Source: Xanthomonas prunicola (GTDB lineage: Bacteria; Pseudomonadota; Gammaproteobacteria; Xanthomonadales; Xanthomonadaceae). Taken from it: 64,000 nt of DNA. A model generated the notes under the pieces. The model saw nothing but the letters and a program-made list of their open reading frames with translations, ran no database searches and was not told the DNA's origin. Positions within the stretch are counted from its first letter, which is position 1, and every line of letters begins with the position of its first letter. Positions 50,198 through 59,314 of the stretch are shown here, in pieces. Both the position numbers and the translations under genes were made by a program. The stretch covers positions 372,001 through 436,000 of the forward strand of contig NZ_PHKV01000003.1 in NCBI RefSeq assembly GCF_002846205.1, read 5' to 3'.

Positions 50198-50555
50198 GCA
50201 ACGCTGGTGGTCGCCAGATGCATGAGGCCCACGGGATTGTCTACGAGTACCGCGCCCGGATGTCCTGAGCGCGCTGCAACCGCTTCCATGCGTCCTCGAC
50301 AAGCTCCGGGCTTTGCTGGGTGTACGCAAGCGCGCCGATTGGAGGCAGCACCAGCCGCGAGCATTGCCGATCGCACCGGGCTGCTGCCGCGCAACATGCA
50401 GCAGCCGACGTTTGCGACTGGCGTCATACCATTGATGGAGTATTCCGGAATGAACACCACGAAACGGAGTCAGATCGAACAATTGCTTTGACTCTGAACC
50501 AAGCGCTGCGCAGCGTCGCTACTCCACGGACACCGGTCCATCCTTGGAGATACGC
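50198..50555. other. Leader region upstream of the GH16 gene, with a possible 13-residue ORF
   Basis: About 350 bases without a standard gene. A mini-frame at 50450-50491 encodes MNTTKRSQIEQLL and is preceded by TGGAG ten bases upstream; it overlaps a TTCCGGAA palindrome at about 50442-50450. It could be a leader peptide or chance. The GH16 gene's Shine-Dalgarno TTGGAGA is at about 50544-50550. Confidence 0.3.
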
Positions 50556-51905
50556 ATGAGCGTCGTACGCCGCGTCACCGTACAGTTCGCTGTTGTGCTG
50601 GGCATCGCACTGACACCTTGTGTGCACGCGCAGACCCTGGTGTGGGAAGACAACTTCAACGGGCCATCCATCGACGGCACCAAGTGGACCTACGACGTCG
50701 GCAACGGGTGTCAGATCGGCTTGTGCGGCTGGGGTAATGGCGAAATGCAGTACTACACCAGTCGCCCCGACAACGCGCGCATCGAGAACGGCCGGCTGGT
50801 GATCGAAGCGCGCCGCGAAGCGTTCGGCGGCATGCCCTTCACCTCTGCGCGGCTCAAGACCGAAGGCCGCATGCATTTCAAATACGGCACGCTCGAAGCG
50901 CGCATCAAGACGCCGATCGTCGGCAATGGGCTATGGCCGGCGTACTGGATGCTGGGCACCATCGGTGTATGGCCTGGGCGTGGCGAAATCGATCTGATGG
51001 AAGCCGGCATGGCCGCGGCGATCGCCAACGGCACCGCAAATCGCCGGATCGGTGCGGCCGTGCATTGGGACTACAACGGCTCGCAAGCCGACTACGACAC
51101 CAGCTACACCAGCCCGGTGAATCTACATAACGATTTTCATGTGTATCGCATGACCTGGGACCCGCAGTTCATCCGCGTCTCGATCGACGGGCAGCAGTAT
51201 TTCGAATTTGCGATTTCCAATATCGAAGGCGCCTCGTTGCACGAATTCCATCAGCAGCAGTATCTGCTGCTCAATCTGGCGGTGGGGGGCACCTATACCG
51301 GGGTGACCTCACCGGCCGCAGTCACCGCGCCGCTACCGGGCAAGATGGAGGTCGATTACATCCGCCTGTATCAGAACCCAGGGTCGCAGTTGTACGTGGG
51401 TGCGCAACATGCGGTGCCTGCTGGGCGATTTGGCGTGTTTACCGAACAAACCGATATCAGCGCGCGGCTGACCTTCGGCCAGGATGCCGAGCTCTATCTA
51501 TGGAATAACCTCATCCCGATTGCGCAGGCGCCGTTCGAGGGCGGCAGTGTCATGGCGTACCGCGCCAATGCCGGCGCGTGGTTTGGGTTAGGCATCCAGA
51601 GCGACTATCGCAATCTCGCAGCGTATGCCGGCGGTGCGTTGAAACTGCAGGTCAAGACCACCACGCCATCGACATTCAAGATCGGCATCAACACCAGCTT
51701 TGGCGACAGCTGGGTGGATTTTGCGGCCGGTGGCAACCAGTACGGACTGGTGCGCGATGGCGCCTGGCACGAGGTGAGCATCCCGTTCAGTGCGTTCTAC
51801 GATTTAGATCTGCAGGCGGTCAAACAGCCCTTCATGCTGGTGGCCGATCCGCCGGCTGCACCGGTGGAAATCGCCATCGACAAGGTGTATTACCAGAGCC
51901 GTTGA
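50556..51905 (+). CDS. Secreted GH16 endo-beta-glucanase (laminarinase-like)
   Basis: A 449-residue enzyme. The signal peptide is residues 1-26 (ends CVHAQ). The GH16 jelly-roll shows LVWEDNFNG, AYWMLG, and the catalytic GEIDLMEAG with E144 as nucleophile, D146 and E149 as acid/base. C52 and C57 may form a disulphide. After about residue 285 a second beta-sandwich of about 160 residues, ending in VYYQS, looks like a carbohydrate-binding module. Substrates of the family include beta-1,3 and mixed-linked glucans. TTGGAGA precedes the ATG at 50556; a start four codons earlier is unlikely. Confidence 0.93.
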   Translation: MSVVRRVTVQFAVVLGIALTPCVHAQTLVWEDNFNGPSIDGTKWTYDVGNGCQIGLCGWGNGEMQYYTSRPDNARIENGRLVIEARREAFGGMPFTSARLKTEGRMHFKYGTLEARIKTPIVGNGLWPAYWMLGTIGVWPGRGEIDLMEAGMAAAIANGTANRRIGAAVHWDYNGSQADYDTSYTSPVNLHNDFHVYRMTWDPQFIRVSIDGQQYFEFAISNIEGASLHEFHQQQYLLLNLAVGGTYTGVTSPAAVTAPLPGKMEVDYIRLYQNPGSQLYVGAQHAVPAGRFGVFTEQTDISARLTFGQDAELYLWNNLIPIAQAPFEGGSVMAYRANAGAWFGLGIQSDYRNLAAYAGGALKLQVKTTTPSTFKIGINTSFGDSWVDFAAGGNQYGLVRDGAWHEVSIPFSAFYDLDLQAVKQPFMLVADPPAAPVEIAIDKVYYQSR

Positions 51906-51909
51906 TGAA

Positions 51910-51945
51910 GCACTGCAGCCAACGTTTATGCGTTGGCTGCAGTGC
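51910..51945. terminator. Bidirectional terminator shared by GH16 gene and response regulator
   Basis: A perfect 15-bp stem, 51910-51924 with 51931-51945, around a TTTATG loop. The loop and right arm include the stop and last codons of the response regulator, so the hairpin is partly coding. There is no T-run of note. Confidence 0.75.
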
Positions 51946-52294
51946 TCTTGAGCATGTCGATGAGCTGGCGCAGGCGATACGGCTTGGGCAGGAAATCGAC
52001 CTGAGCGGGCAACGGCGGCAACTGCGCCTTGGCCAAGCCCGAGGCCAGAATGACGCGCGCCTGCGGCAGCAGCTGTGCCACCTGCTCGCTCAATTCGATG
52101 CCCGACATGCCGTTGGGCATGCGGATATCACTAAACACCACATCGTACGGACCGCTGCCGCGCAACATGCGCAACGCGCTGTGGCCATCATCGGCCGTGT
52201 CGACGCTGATGCCAGCATCGCGCAGCGCTTCGCCGATCAATTCGCGCAGTTCTTCTTGGTCTTCCACCATCAGCAGGCGAAGGGATTCAGTCAT
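51926..52294 (-). CDS. Single-domain response regulator
   Basis: A 122-residue receiver domain with no output domain. The acidic pocket is E11-D12 (MVEDQEE), the phospho-acceptor D56 in VVFSDIRMP, and the conserved lysine is in DFLPKPYRL. Such stand-alone receivers act as phosphate intermediates or bind targets directly. It overlaps the upstream histidine kinase gene by eight bases, so it is the cognate partner. Its 3' end lies inside a hairpin shared with the GH16 gene. Confidence 0.94.
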   Translation of the reverse strand: MTESLRLLMVEDQEELRELIGEALRDAGISVDTADDGHSALRMLRGSGPYDVVFSDIRMPNGMSGIELSEQVAQLLPQARVILASGLAKAQLPPLPAQVDFLPKPYRLRQLIDMLKSTAANA

Positions 52295-53450
52295 GCTCGG
52301 CCTCCTCAACGGCCGGGAGAAACACAGTGACAGTGGTGCCGCGTCCGGGTGCGGTCTCAAGCGCGACGAAGCCACCGGATTGGGATGCAAAGCCATGGAC
52401 CTGGCTCAACCCCAGGCCTGAGCCCTTGCCGACATCTTTGGTGGTGAAAAACGGCTCGCTAGCACGTTGCGCCACGTGCGCCGACATACCTGGGCCGTCG
52501 TCGCGCACCGCAACGGCGACGTACCGGCGCGGCACACCTTGCGGGTCTGACGGCGCGGTGCGTTGAACGGCAGAAGTGATCAACGCGATGGCGCCGCCAG
52601 CAGGCATCGCATCGCAACTATTGAAGACCAGATTGAGCAACGCCGCTTCCAGCTGGCCGGGGTCTACGCGCACGTCCGGCACTGCCTCGGCAAACTGCAG
52701 CGACAGGCCCACAGCCGACGGGCAGGCACGTCGCAATAGTTGCTGCGAACGCGTCACGATGTCTTGAACGGCGTGGCGCTCAGGGTTCAGCCGTTGGCCA
52801 CGCGCGAAGGCGAGCAGTTGCCGCGTCAACAAGGTGCCACGATCTACCGCGGTTTGCGCCGCTTCGATCAGCATGCGGGTGCGTGCATCCTCGCCTGCGC
52901 GTAGCGCGATCAAATCCAGGCTGGTCACCATCACCGTCAACAGGTTGTTGAAATCGTGCGCCATGCCTAGGGTCAACCGCCCCAACGCTTCGACTTTTTG
53001 CGACTGCAACAACGCCTGTTGCGTCTGCTGCAGCAACTGCTGCGCTTCATGCCGCTCGGTGAGATCGCGGGTCACTTTGGCAAACCCCACCAGCACGCCG
53101 AATTCCAGCACCGGTTCGATCACTACGCTGGCCCAGAACCGGCTGCCGTCCTTGCGCAGTCGCCAGCCTTCTGCGGCGAAGCGCCCTTCGCGCCTGGCGA
53201 TCTCCAGATTGCGGCCAGGCTCATCACGTTGCGCATCCTCGGGCAGATAAAACCGCGAGAAATGCGTGCCAATGACTGCGTTTGCGCTGTAGCCCTTGAT
53301 ACGCTCGCCGCCTGGGTTCCAGCTGCGGATATGGCCAGCGATATCGAGCATGTAGATCGCGCAATCGGACACGCTCTGCACCAACAGCTGACACTGCCGG
53401 CTTTCGTAAGAAAGCGGCCCCGCACTGTCGACGGCCGTTTCCGCATCCAT
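52287..53450 (-). CDS. PAS-domain sensor histidine kinase
   Basis: A 387-residue soluble kinase. A PAS domain spans about 22-135 (DCAIYMLDIAGHIRSWNPG). The phospho-acceptor is H165 in LTLGMAHDFNNLL, the HWE-unlike NtrB/FixL-type H-box. The ATPase domain contains NLVFNSCDAM (N box), VRDDGPGMS (G1) and GSGLGLSQVHG (G2). No membrane segment is present, so the signal is sensed in the cytoplasm. The ATG at 53450 (MDAETAV) is chosen; earlier in-frame codons approach the divergent gene. It lies 161 bases from the hybrid kinase start. Confidence 0.94.
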   Translation of the reverse strand: MDAETAVDSAGPLSYESRQCQLLVQSVSDCAIYMLDIAGHIRSWNPGGERIKGYSANAVIGTHFSRFYLPEDAQRDEPGRNLEIARREGRFAAEGWRLRKDGSRFWASVVIEPVLEFGVLVGFAKVTRDLTERHEAQQLLQQTQQALLQSQKVEALGRLTLGMAHDFNNLLTVMVTSLDLIALRAGEDARTRMLIEAAQTAVDRGTLLTRQLLAFARGQRLNPERHAVQDIVTRSQQLLRRACPSAVGLSLQFAEAVPDVRVDPGQLEAALLNLVFNSCDAMPAGGAIALITSAVQRTAPSDPQGVPRRYVAVAVRDDGPGMSAHVAQRASEPFFTTKDVGKGSGLGLSQVHGFASQSGGFVALETAPGRGTTVTVFLPAVEEAEHD

Positions 53451-53611
53451 CGCGCAATGTTTCCCCGGTGAAAGCGCGCGACCATAGTGATGGATGCGTG
53501 AAGGTCGCGTGCAAGCCAACCCGGCAGCAAAAAGCGTCAAATTTCCGCCGATTTGCGCGTGAAAGTTATCGGCTAACATGACCGCCCTCTCAAGTTCGGT
53601 CCGCGCGCCCT

Positions 53612-56600
53612 ATGCAAACCATCTCGACCACACGCGACCGCTGGATTTGGGTCATCGCGGGGGCTTTGATGGCTAGCACGCTGGGCATGGAGTTGGTCAC
53701 CCCACTGGGTTATGCGGTGTGGCTGACCTACTTCGTCGCGGTCGGCGTGACGGTGTTTCAGAACCGTCCGCAGGTACCGCTTGTCGTGGGCGCGTTGTCG
53801 TGCGTCTTGCTGGCGATCGGCTTTGAGCTCGCGCCACCGAGCACCAACTCGAGTTTTTCATCGGTCAACCGCAGCATCGGCGGCGTATCGTTTCTGGCGA
53901 TGGCGTTGGTGGTGATGCAGGCGATCCGCGCACGCCGACAGGCCGAATTCGCGCTGTGGCTGCAGCAGGCAGAGAACACGGTCGAAGCCAGTTTGCGCGG
54001 CGATCAAGCGCCGCAGGAGTTGGCCGACGCCGCGGTGCGCGCCTTGTGCGAGACGCTGGATGCGCAGGTCGGCGCGCTGTATCGCATCGAAGGCGAACGC
54101 CTGCGGCTCACCGGTGGTGGGGCGCTGCCGCCCGATCTTCCGCAGACGCTGCCAACCACTGCCGGCCAACTTGGCGAAGTACTGCAACGTGGCACGGTGC
54201 GGCGCCTGCGTGGTGTGGATGCGGGGCATTTGCAGATCGCCTCCGGGCTGGGCCAGAGTGGCTGCCAGGAGCTGCTGCTGGCACCGATCACTGCCGATGG
54301 ACGGGTGATCGGCATCATCGAGCTCGGGCGCGTGACTGACCCACGCACCGCCGGCTCGCGCGAAGAAGAACTGCTGGCACGCTGCGGCGAAAATATCGGC
54401 CTGGCGCTGCGCACCGCACTGCTGCGCGCACAATTAGTGGCCTTGCTGGAAGAAACCCAGCGGCAGAGCGAAGAGCTGCAGACCCAGCAGGAAGAGCTGC
54501 GCGTTGCCAACGAAGAACTGGAAGAACAGAGCCGCAGCCTGCAGCAATCGCAAAGCGATCTGGAAGTGCAGCAGGCAGAATTGGAACAGACCAACGTGCA
54601 GTTGGAGGAGCGCACCCAGGCACTGGAAGCGCAGAAGCAGGCCTTGCTGATCGCGCAAAATCAGCTGGTGCGCAATAGCAACGAGTTGTCCACCGCCTCG
54701 CGCTACAAGTCAGAATTCCTGGCCAACATGTCGCACGAGTTGCGCACCCCGCTCAACAGCGCGTTGATCCTGGCCAAGCTATTGGCCGACAACAAGGACG
54801 GCACGCTCAGCGCCGAGCAAGTGAAATACGCGCAGGCCATCCTGTCGTCCAACAACGACCTGCTAACGCTGATCAACGACATCCTGGACCTGTCCAAGAT
54901 TGAAGCGGGGCACGTGGAACTGACCGACGAAACCGTCGCTACCAGCTCGGTGCTGCAGCGCCTGCGCGAAACCTTCGAACCGCTAGCGCGGCAGAAAGGC
55001 CTGACATTGGAGATCGCAGCCGATGCCGATGCGCCGATGCAGCTGGTGGTCGACAGCCAGCGCCTGCAGCAGATCCTCAAAAACCTGCTGGCCAACGCAA
55101 TCAAGTTCACCGAACACGGCCAGGTCAGTCTGTGGGTCCAGGCACATGCGCCGGGACGTGTGCGTTTTGCGGTGACCGACACCGGCATTGGCATTGCGCG
55201 CGAACAGACCGAAGTGATCTTCGAAGCGTTCCGTCAGGCCGATGGCAGTACGCGCCGCCGCTATGGCGGCACCGGGCTGGGCTTGTCGATTTCGCGCGAC
55301 CTGGCGCAACGCATGGGTGGCAGCATCCGTGTGGACAGCGAGCCGGGCCGGGGCAGTTGCTTTACGTTGGAATTGCCCACCGATGGCGCACCTGCGGAAG
55401 TGATCAGCACTGCTGGTGTGACCGCGAATGCCGCCACGGCACCGCATTCGACAGCGGGCGGCTCCGTGCAACAGCGCAGCGGCATGTCAACGGCCGCGCA
55501 ACCCGGCGCGCAGGCTCTTGCCGCCGCCCACATCGCCCCGCTGCCGATCGCTTCGCCCAGCGCTGCACCGATCCAGCGCGCCGACGATGATCGCAACCAA
55601 CGCAGCCGTCCCGGCCGCCTGATTCTGGCGGTGGAAGACGACACTCGCTTCGCGCAGGCGCTGGTGGAACTGGCCCACGAACTGGATTTCGATTGCGTGG
55701 TGGCTCCCAACGCAGAGGAAGCGCTGCGTCTGGCGGCAGAGCTACGCCCCAGCGGCATCCTGCTCGACATCGGCTTGCCGGATGCCTCTGGCCTGAGCGT
55801 GCTCGAACGCCTCAAGCGCGACCCGGCCACACGTCACGTTCCGGTGCACGTCGTGTCCGCGTTGGAACGCAGCCAGATTGCACTGGAGCTTGGCGCGGTC
55901 GGTTATCTCATCAAGCCGGCCACGCGTGAGTTGTTGGCCGGTGCGATCCGCCAACTGGAAGAAACCAATGCACGTGCAGTGCGCCGCCTGTTGATCGTCG
56001 AAGACGACAGCGCATTGCGTGCGAACTTGCAGTTGCTGTTGGCGCGCGACCAGTTGGACATCGTCGCGGTCGGCAGCATCGCCGAGGCGATGGAGCAGCT
56101 TGCAGGCTCCACCTTCGATTGCATGGTCACCGATCTGGCCTTGCCCGACGGCAGCGGCTACGACTTGCTCGAACGCATGGCCGGCAACGATGCGGTCGCC
56201 TTCCCTCCCGTGATCGTCTACACCGGGCGTGCGCTCACCCGCGACGAAGAACAACGCCTGCGCCGCTATTCCAAGAGCATAATCATCAAGGGCGTGCGCT
56301 CCCCGGAGCGCCTGCTCGACGAAGTAACGCTGTTCCTGCATAGCGTGGAAGCGTCGTTGCCCAGCGATCAGCAGCGCCTGCTGCGCGAAGCGCGCCGCCG
56401 CGATGCGGTACTGGACGGCGCCACCGTCCTGCTTGCTGAGGACGACGTGCGCAACATCTTCGCGTTGTCCAGCGTACTCGAACCGCTGGGCGTGACGCTG
56501 CAGATCGCACGCAATGGCCGCGAGGCACTGGAGCACCTGGCCAAACACGAGGTGGACCTGATGCTGATGGACATCATGATGCCGGAGATGGATGGCATCA

Positions 56601-56785
56601 CTGCGATGCGGCAGATCCGTGCAAACCGTCAATGGCAGGATCTGCCCATCATCGCGCTGACCGCCAAGGCCATGGCCGACGACCGCGAACGTTGCCTGGA
56701 AGCCGGTGCCAACGACTACATCGCCAAGCCCATCGATGTGGACAAGCTGGTGTCGCTGTGCCGCGTGTGGTGCTCGCGGCAATGA
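53612..56785 (+). CDS. Hybrid sensor histidine kinase with three receiver domains
   Basis: A 1057-residue membrane protein. Three hydrophobic segments fall in residues 1-105, followed by a GAF domain (about 125-270) and a long coiled coil (about 280-355, Glu/Gln/Leu heptads). The HisKA H-box is at H375 (SHELRTPLN), and the ATPase domain has NLLANAIKFT, DTGIGIA and GTGLGLSI. Receiver phospho-sites are D719 (LLDIGLPD), D841 (VTDLALPDG) and D987 (MDIMMPEMDG). No Hpt domain is present. It overlaps cheR by four bases. The architecture suggests a phosphorelay that feeds the downstream CheR/CheB and receiver-kinase proteins. Confidence 0.95.
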   Translation: MQTISTTRDRWIWVIAGALMASTLGMELVTPLGYAVWLTYFVAVGVTVFQNRPQVPLVVGALSCVLLAIGFELAPPSTNSSFSSVNRSIGGVSFLAMALVVMQAIRARRQAEFALWLQQAENTVEASLRGDQAPQELADAAVRALCETLDAQVGALYRIEGERLRLTGGGALPPDLPQTLPTTAGQLGEVLQRGTVRRLRGVDAGHLQIASGLGQSGCQELLLAPITADGRVIGIIELGRVTDPRTAGSREEELLARCGENIGLALRTALLRAQLVALLEETQRQSEELQTQQEELRVANEELEEQSRSLQQSQSDLEVQQAELEQTNVQLEERTQALEAQKQALLIAQNQLVRNSNELSTASRYKSEFLANMSHELRTPLNSALILAKLLADNKDGTLSAEQVKYAQAILSSNNDLLTLINDILDLSKIEAGHVELTDETVATSSVLQRLRETFEPLARQKGLTLEIAADADAPMQLVVDSQRLQQILKNLLANAIKFTEHGQVSLWVQAHAPGRVRFAVTDTGIGIAREQTEVIFEAFRQADGSTRRRYGGTGLGLSISRDLAQRMGGSIRVDSEPGRGSCFTLELPTDGAPAEVISTAGVTANAATAPHSTAGGSVQQRSGMSTAAQPGAQALAAAHIAPLPIASPSAAPIQRADDDRNQRSRPGRLILAVEDDTRFAQALVELAHELDFDCVVAPNAEEALRLAAELRPSGILLDIGLPDASGLSVLERLKRDPATRHVPVHVVSALERSQIALELGAVGYLIKPATRELLAGAIRQLEETNARAVRRLLIVEDDSALRANLQLLLARDQLDIVAVGSIAEAMEQLAGSTFDCMVTDLALPDGSGYDLLERMAGNDAVAFPPVIVYTGRALTRDEEQRLRRYSKSIIIKGVRSPERLLDEVTLFLHSVEASLPSDQQRLLREARRRDAVLDGATVLLAEDDVRNIFALSSVLEPLGVTLQIARNGREALEHLAKHEVDLMLMDIMMPEMDGITAMRQIRANRQWQDLPIIALTAKAMADDRERCLEAGANDYIAKPIDVDKLVSLCRVWCSRQ

Positions 56786-57606
56786 ACCCGGTAGAGCTGT
56801 TCGATCTGGAACTGCGCATGCTGCTGGAAGCGGTGTACCAGCGCTATCACTACGACTTCCGCGACTACGCGGTGTCGTCGTTGCGGCGGCGCATGCGCCA
56901 TGCAATGGCGCGTTTTGACTGCGCGCGCGTGGCCGATCTGCAGCACCGTTTGCTGCACGAGCCTGACACCTTTGCGCAGGCGATGCAGTTCTTCACCGTG
57001 CAGGTCTCGGAGATGTTCCGTGACCCGGCGTATTTCCGCATGCTGCGCGAGCATGCGGTGCCGGTGTTGCGTACCTATCCCTCGATCAAACTGTGGGTGG
57101 CAGGCTGCAGCACCGGAGAAGAAGTCTGGTCGCTGGCCATCCTGCTGCACGAAGAAGGGCTGCTGGAAAAGTCGGTGATCTATGCCACCGACATCAATCC
57201 CGAAGCGTTGAGCCTGGCCGAAGCCGGTGCCTACGGCATCGATCGCATTGCGCAGTTCAGCCGTAATTATCTGGATGCCGGTGGTCGCACATCGCTGTCT
57301 GACTACTACACCACCGCGTACAACGGCGCGGTATTTGACCGGCGCTTGAAGCGCAATATCGTGTTCGCCGATCACAGCCTGGCCACCGACACAGTGTTTT
57401 CCGAAGTACATCTGGTGTCGTGCCGCAATGTGCTGATCTATTTCAACCGCAGCCTCCAGGATCGTGCGGTAGGGTTGTTCTACGATGCGCTGGTACATCG
57501 CGGGTTTCTCGGGCTGGGCAGCAAGGAGTCGCTGCAATTCGGCGCACATGCGCAGGCGTTCGAGCCGTGCGCACGCGAACAGCGGCTGTATCGGAAGGCC
57601 GCATGA
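56782..57606 (+). CDS. cheR: CheR-type protein-glutamate methyltransferase
   Basis: A 274-residue SAM-dependent methyltransferase. The N-terminal helical domain (about 1-70) has YHYDFRDYAVSSLRRRM, the SAM site is WVAGCSTGEEVWSLA, and LVSCRNVLIYFN is the conserved C-terminal block. CheR normally methylates chemoreceptors. No receptor gene is in the window, and this gene is in a kinase cluster, so its substrate may be another protein. The gene overlaps the hybrid kinase and is followed four bases into cheB. Confidence 0.94.
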   Translation: MNPVELFDLELRMLLEAVYQRYHYDFRDYAVSSLRRRMRHAMARFDCARVADLQHRLLHEPDTFAQAMQFFTVQVSEMFRDPAYFRMLREHAVPVLRTYPSIKLWVAGCSTGEEVWSLAILLHEEGLLEKSVIYATDINPEALSLAEAGAYGIDRIAQFSRNYLDAGGRTSLSDYYTTAYNGAVFDRRLKRNIVFADHSLATDTVFSEVHLVSCRNVLIYFNRSLQDRAVGLFYDALVHRGFLGLGSKESLQFGAHAQAFEPCAREQRLYRKAA

Positions 57607-58187
57607 GCCGCACGCCTGACGCACAGCATTTCGACGCGATCGTGATCGGCGCATCCGCGGGTGGCGTGATGGCTTTGCAGGCGTTGTTGTCCGGCCTGGC
57701 AGCGGATTTACCAATGCCGGTACTGGTTGTGCTGCATCTGCCGCGCGACCGCCCCAGCCACATCGCCGGGCTGCTGAATGCGCGCTGCGCGCTACCGGTG
57801 CGCGAGGCCGAGGACAAACAACCGCTGCTGGCAGGCACCGTCACCGTCGCCCCGCCCGACTACCACCTGCTGGTGGAAACCCGCGACAGCCTGGCGTTGT
57901 CGATGGATGCACCGGTATTGTTTTCGCGCCCCGCAATTGACCCCTTGTTCGAATCGGCTGCCGACGTGTTCGGCGACCGCCTGCTGGCAATTCTGCTCAC
58001 CGGTGCCAGTAGCGATGGCAGCGCCGGTGTAGCGGCAGTGCGCGCTGTTGGCGGTACCGCCTGGATCCAGCGCCCTGACGATGCTGCCGCGTCGCTAATG
58101 CCCGCCTCCGCCCTCGCCCATGCCGGCGCCGATGCGGTGCTCACCTTGCAGGCCATCTGCACCCGACTGGAAGCCTTTCACGCATGA
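57603..58187 (+). CDS. cheB: CheB-type methylesterase domain protein lacking a receiver
   Basis: A 194-residue protein consisting only of the CheB catalytic domain. The triad is visible: S18 in GASAGG, H45 in VLHLPRD and an aspartate in LTGASSDGSAG (about 141). Chemotaxis CheB proteins have an N-terminal receiver that controls the esterase; it is absent here, so activity must be controlled by other means. It is translationally coupled to cheR and to the next gene by ATGA overlaps. Its function with CheR is a methylation cycle on an unidentified target. Confidence 0.92.
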   Translation: MSRTPDAQHFDAIVIGASAGGVMALQALLSGLAADLPMPVLVVLHLPRDRPSHIAGLLNARCALPVREAEDKQPLLAGTVTVAPPDYHLLVETRDSLALSMDAPVLFSRPAIDPLFESAADVFGDRLLAILLTGASSDGSAGVAAVRAVGGTAWIQRPDDAAASLMPASALAHAGADAVLTLQAICTRLEAFHA

Positions 58188-59314
58188 ACCTCACCGCGAC
58201 CGGCCCGGCTGCAACCAGCAACGATGCCGAATCAACCAAGATCCTGATCGTGGACGATGTGCCGCAGAATCTGGTGGCGATGGAAGCGCTGCTGCAACGC
58301 GACGGCACCCGCGTGCTGTGCGCCGCGTCCGGTGCGCAAGCGCTGGAACTGCTGCTAGAACACGACGTGGCGTTGGCGCTACTGGACGTGCACATGCCGG
58401 AAATGGACGGCTTTTCGCTGGCGGAGCTGATGCGCGGTTCGCAGCGCACCCGGCATGTGCCGATCATTTTCTTGACCGCCTCGCCGAACGATCCGATGCG
58501 TGCCTTCCAGGGTTACGAAACCGGCGCGGTGGATTTTCTGCACAAGCCGATCGAGCCGCACGTGATCCTGAGCAAGGTCAATGTGTTTATCGAGTTGTAT
58601 CAGCAGCGACGGCTGCTCAAGGCGCGCAATGCCTCGCTGGAACGCGCGCTCACGCTCAACGAAACCATGATGGCGGTACTCACCCACGACTTGCGCACGC
58701 CGCTGTCGGTGATCCTGCTATGCGCGGACAAACTCGGACTGGATGTCGATGCCGGCAGCTCGGCTGCGCGCACGCTGGAGCATCTGGAAAACAGCGCGCA
58801 CCGCATGTCGCGCATGGTCGAGCAACTGCTGGATTTTTCGCGCCTGCGCACCGATGGGCTGCCGATGCAGTTCGGCCCCTGCAATCTCGGTGAGGTGGCG
58901 AACAGCGTGGTGGGCGAAGTGGCGCAGTCCAATCCGCACACCACCATCGACCTGCGTACCGAAGGCGACCTGGATGGCGATGGCGACGGCGACCGGCTGG
59001 CGCAGGTGGTGTCCAATCTGGTCGGCAATGCCGTGCTGCACGGCGGCCGCCATCCGGTGCAGGTGCATCTGGATGGACGCGAGCACGACACGCTGCGCCT
59101 GTCGGTGCGCAACGCCGGCCACATTCCCGACAGCCTGATGCCGCGTCTGTTCGAACCGTTCAAGGCCAGCTTCCATGCCAGTCAGGGCCTGGGGCTGGGG
59201 CTGTTCATTGCCGACCAATTCGTCAAGGCGCACGGTGGCACACTGCAGGCGCGCAACGAAGAGGGTGATGTGGTGTTCGAAGCCAGACTCCGCCGCCACA
59301 ACCTGGCAGCCTGA
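58184..59314 (+). CDS. Receiver-histidine kinase protein
   Basis: A 376-residue soluble protein with the receiver first: ILIVDDVPQN, phospho-site D68 (LLDVHMPEMDG), and FLHKPIEPHVIL containing the lysine. A short coiled linker (about 140-160) follows, then HisKA with H168 in VLTHDLRTPL. The ATPase domain carries NLVGNAVLHGG, where the usual D-x-G-x-G1 motif is degenerate (SVRNAGHIPD), and GLGLGLFIAD as G2. Receiver-first kinases receive phosphate from another kinase, here probably the three-receiver hybrid. It ends the ATGA-linked cluster. Confidence 0.93.
   Translation: MNLTATGPAATSNDAESTKILIVDDVPQNLVAMEALLQRDGTRVLCAASGAQALELLLEHDVALALLDVHMPEMDGFSLAELMRGSQRTRHVPIIFLTASPNDPMRAFQGYETGAVDFLHKPIEPHVILSKVNVFIELYQQRRLLKARNASLERALTLNETMMAVLTHDLRTPLSVILLCADKLGLDVDAGSSAARTLEHLENSAHRMSRMVEQLLDFSRLRTDGLPMQFGPCNLGEVANSVVGEVAQSNPHTTIDLRTEGDLDGDGDGDRLAQVVSNLVGNAVLHGGRHPVQVHLDGREHDTLRLSVRNAGHIPDSLMPRLFEPFKASFHASQGLGLGLFIADQFVKAHGGTLQARNEEGDVVFEARLRRHNLAA

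Noticed and set aside
53858..56905. Long minus-strand frames opposite the hybrid kinase
   Set aside because: Antisense to well-defined GAF, HisKA and receiver domains.
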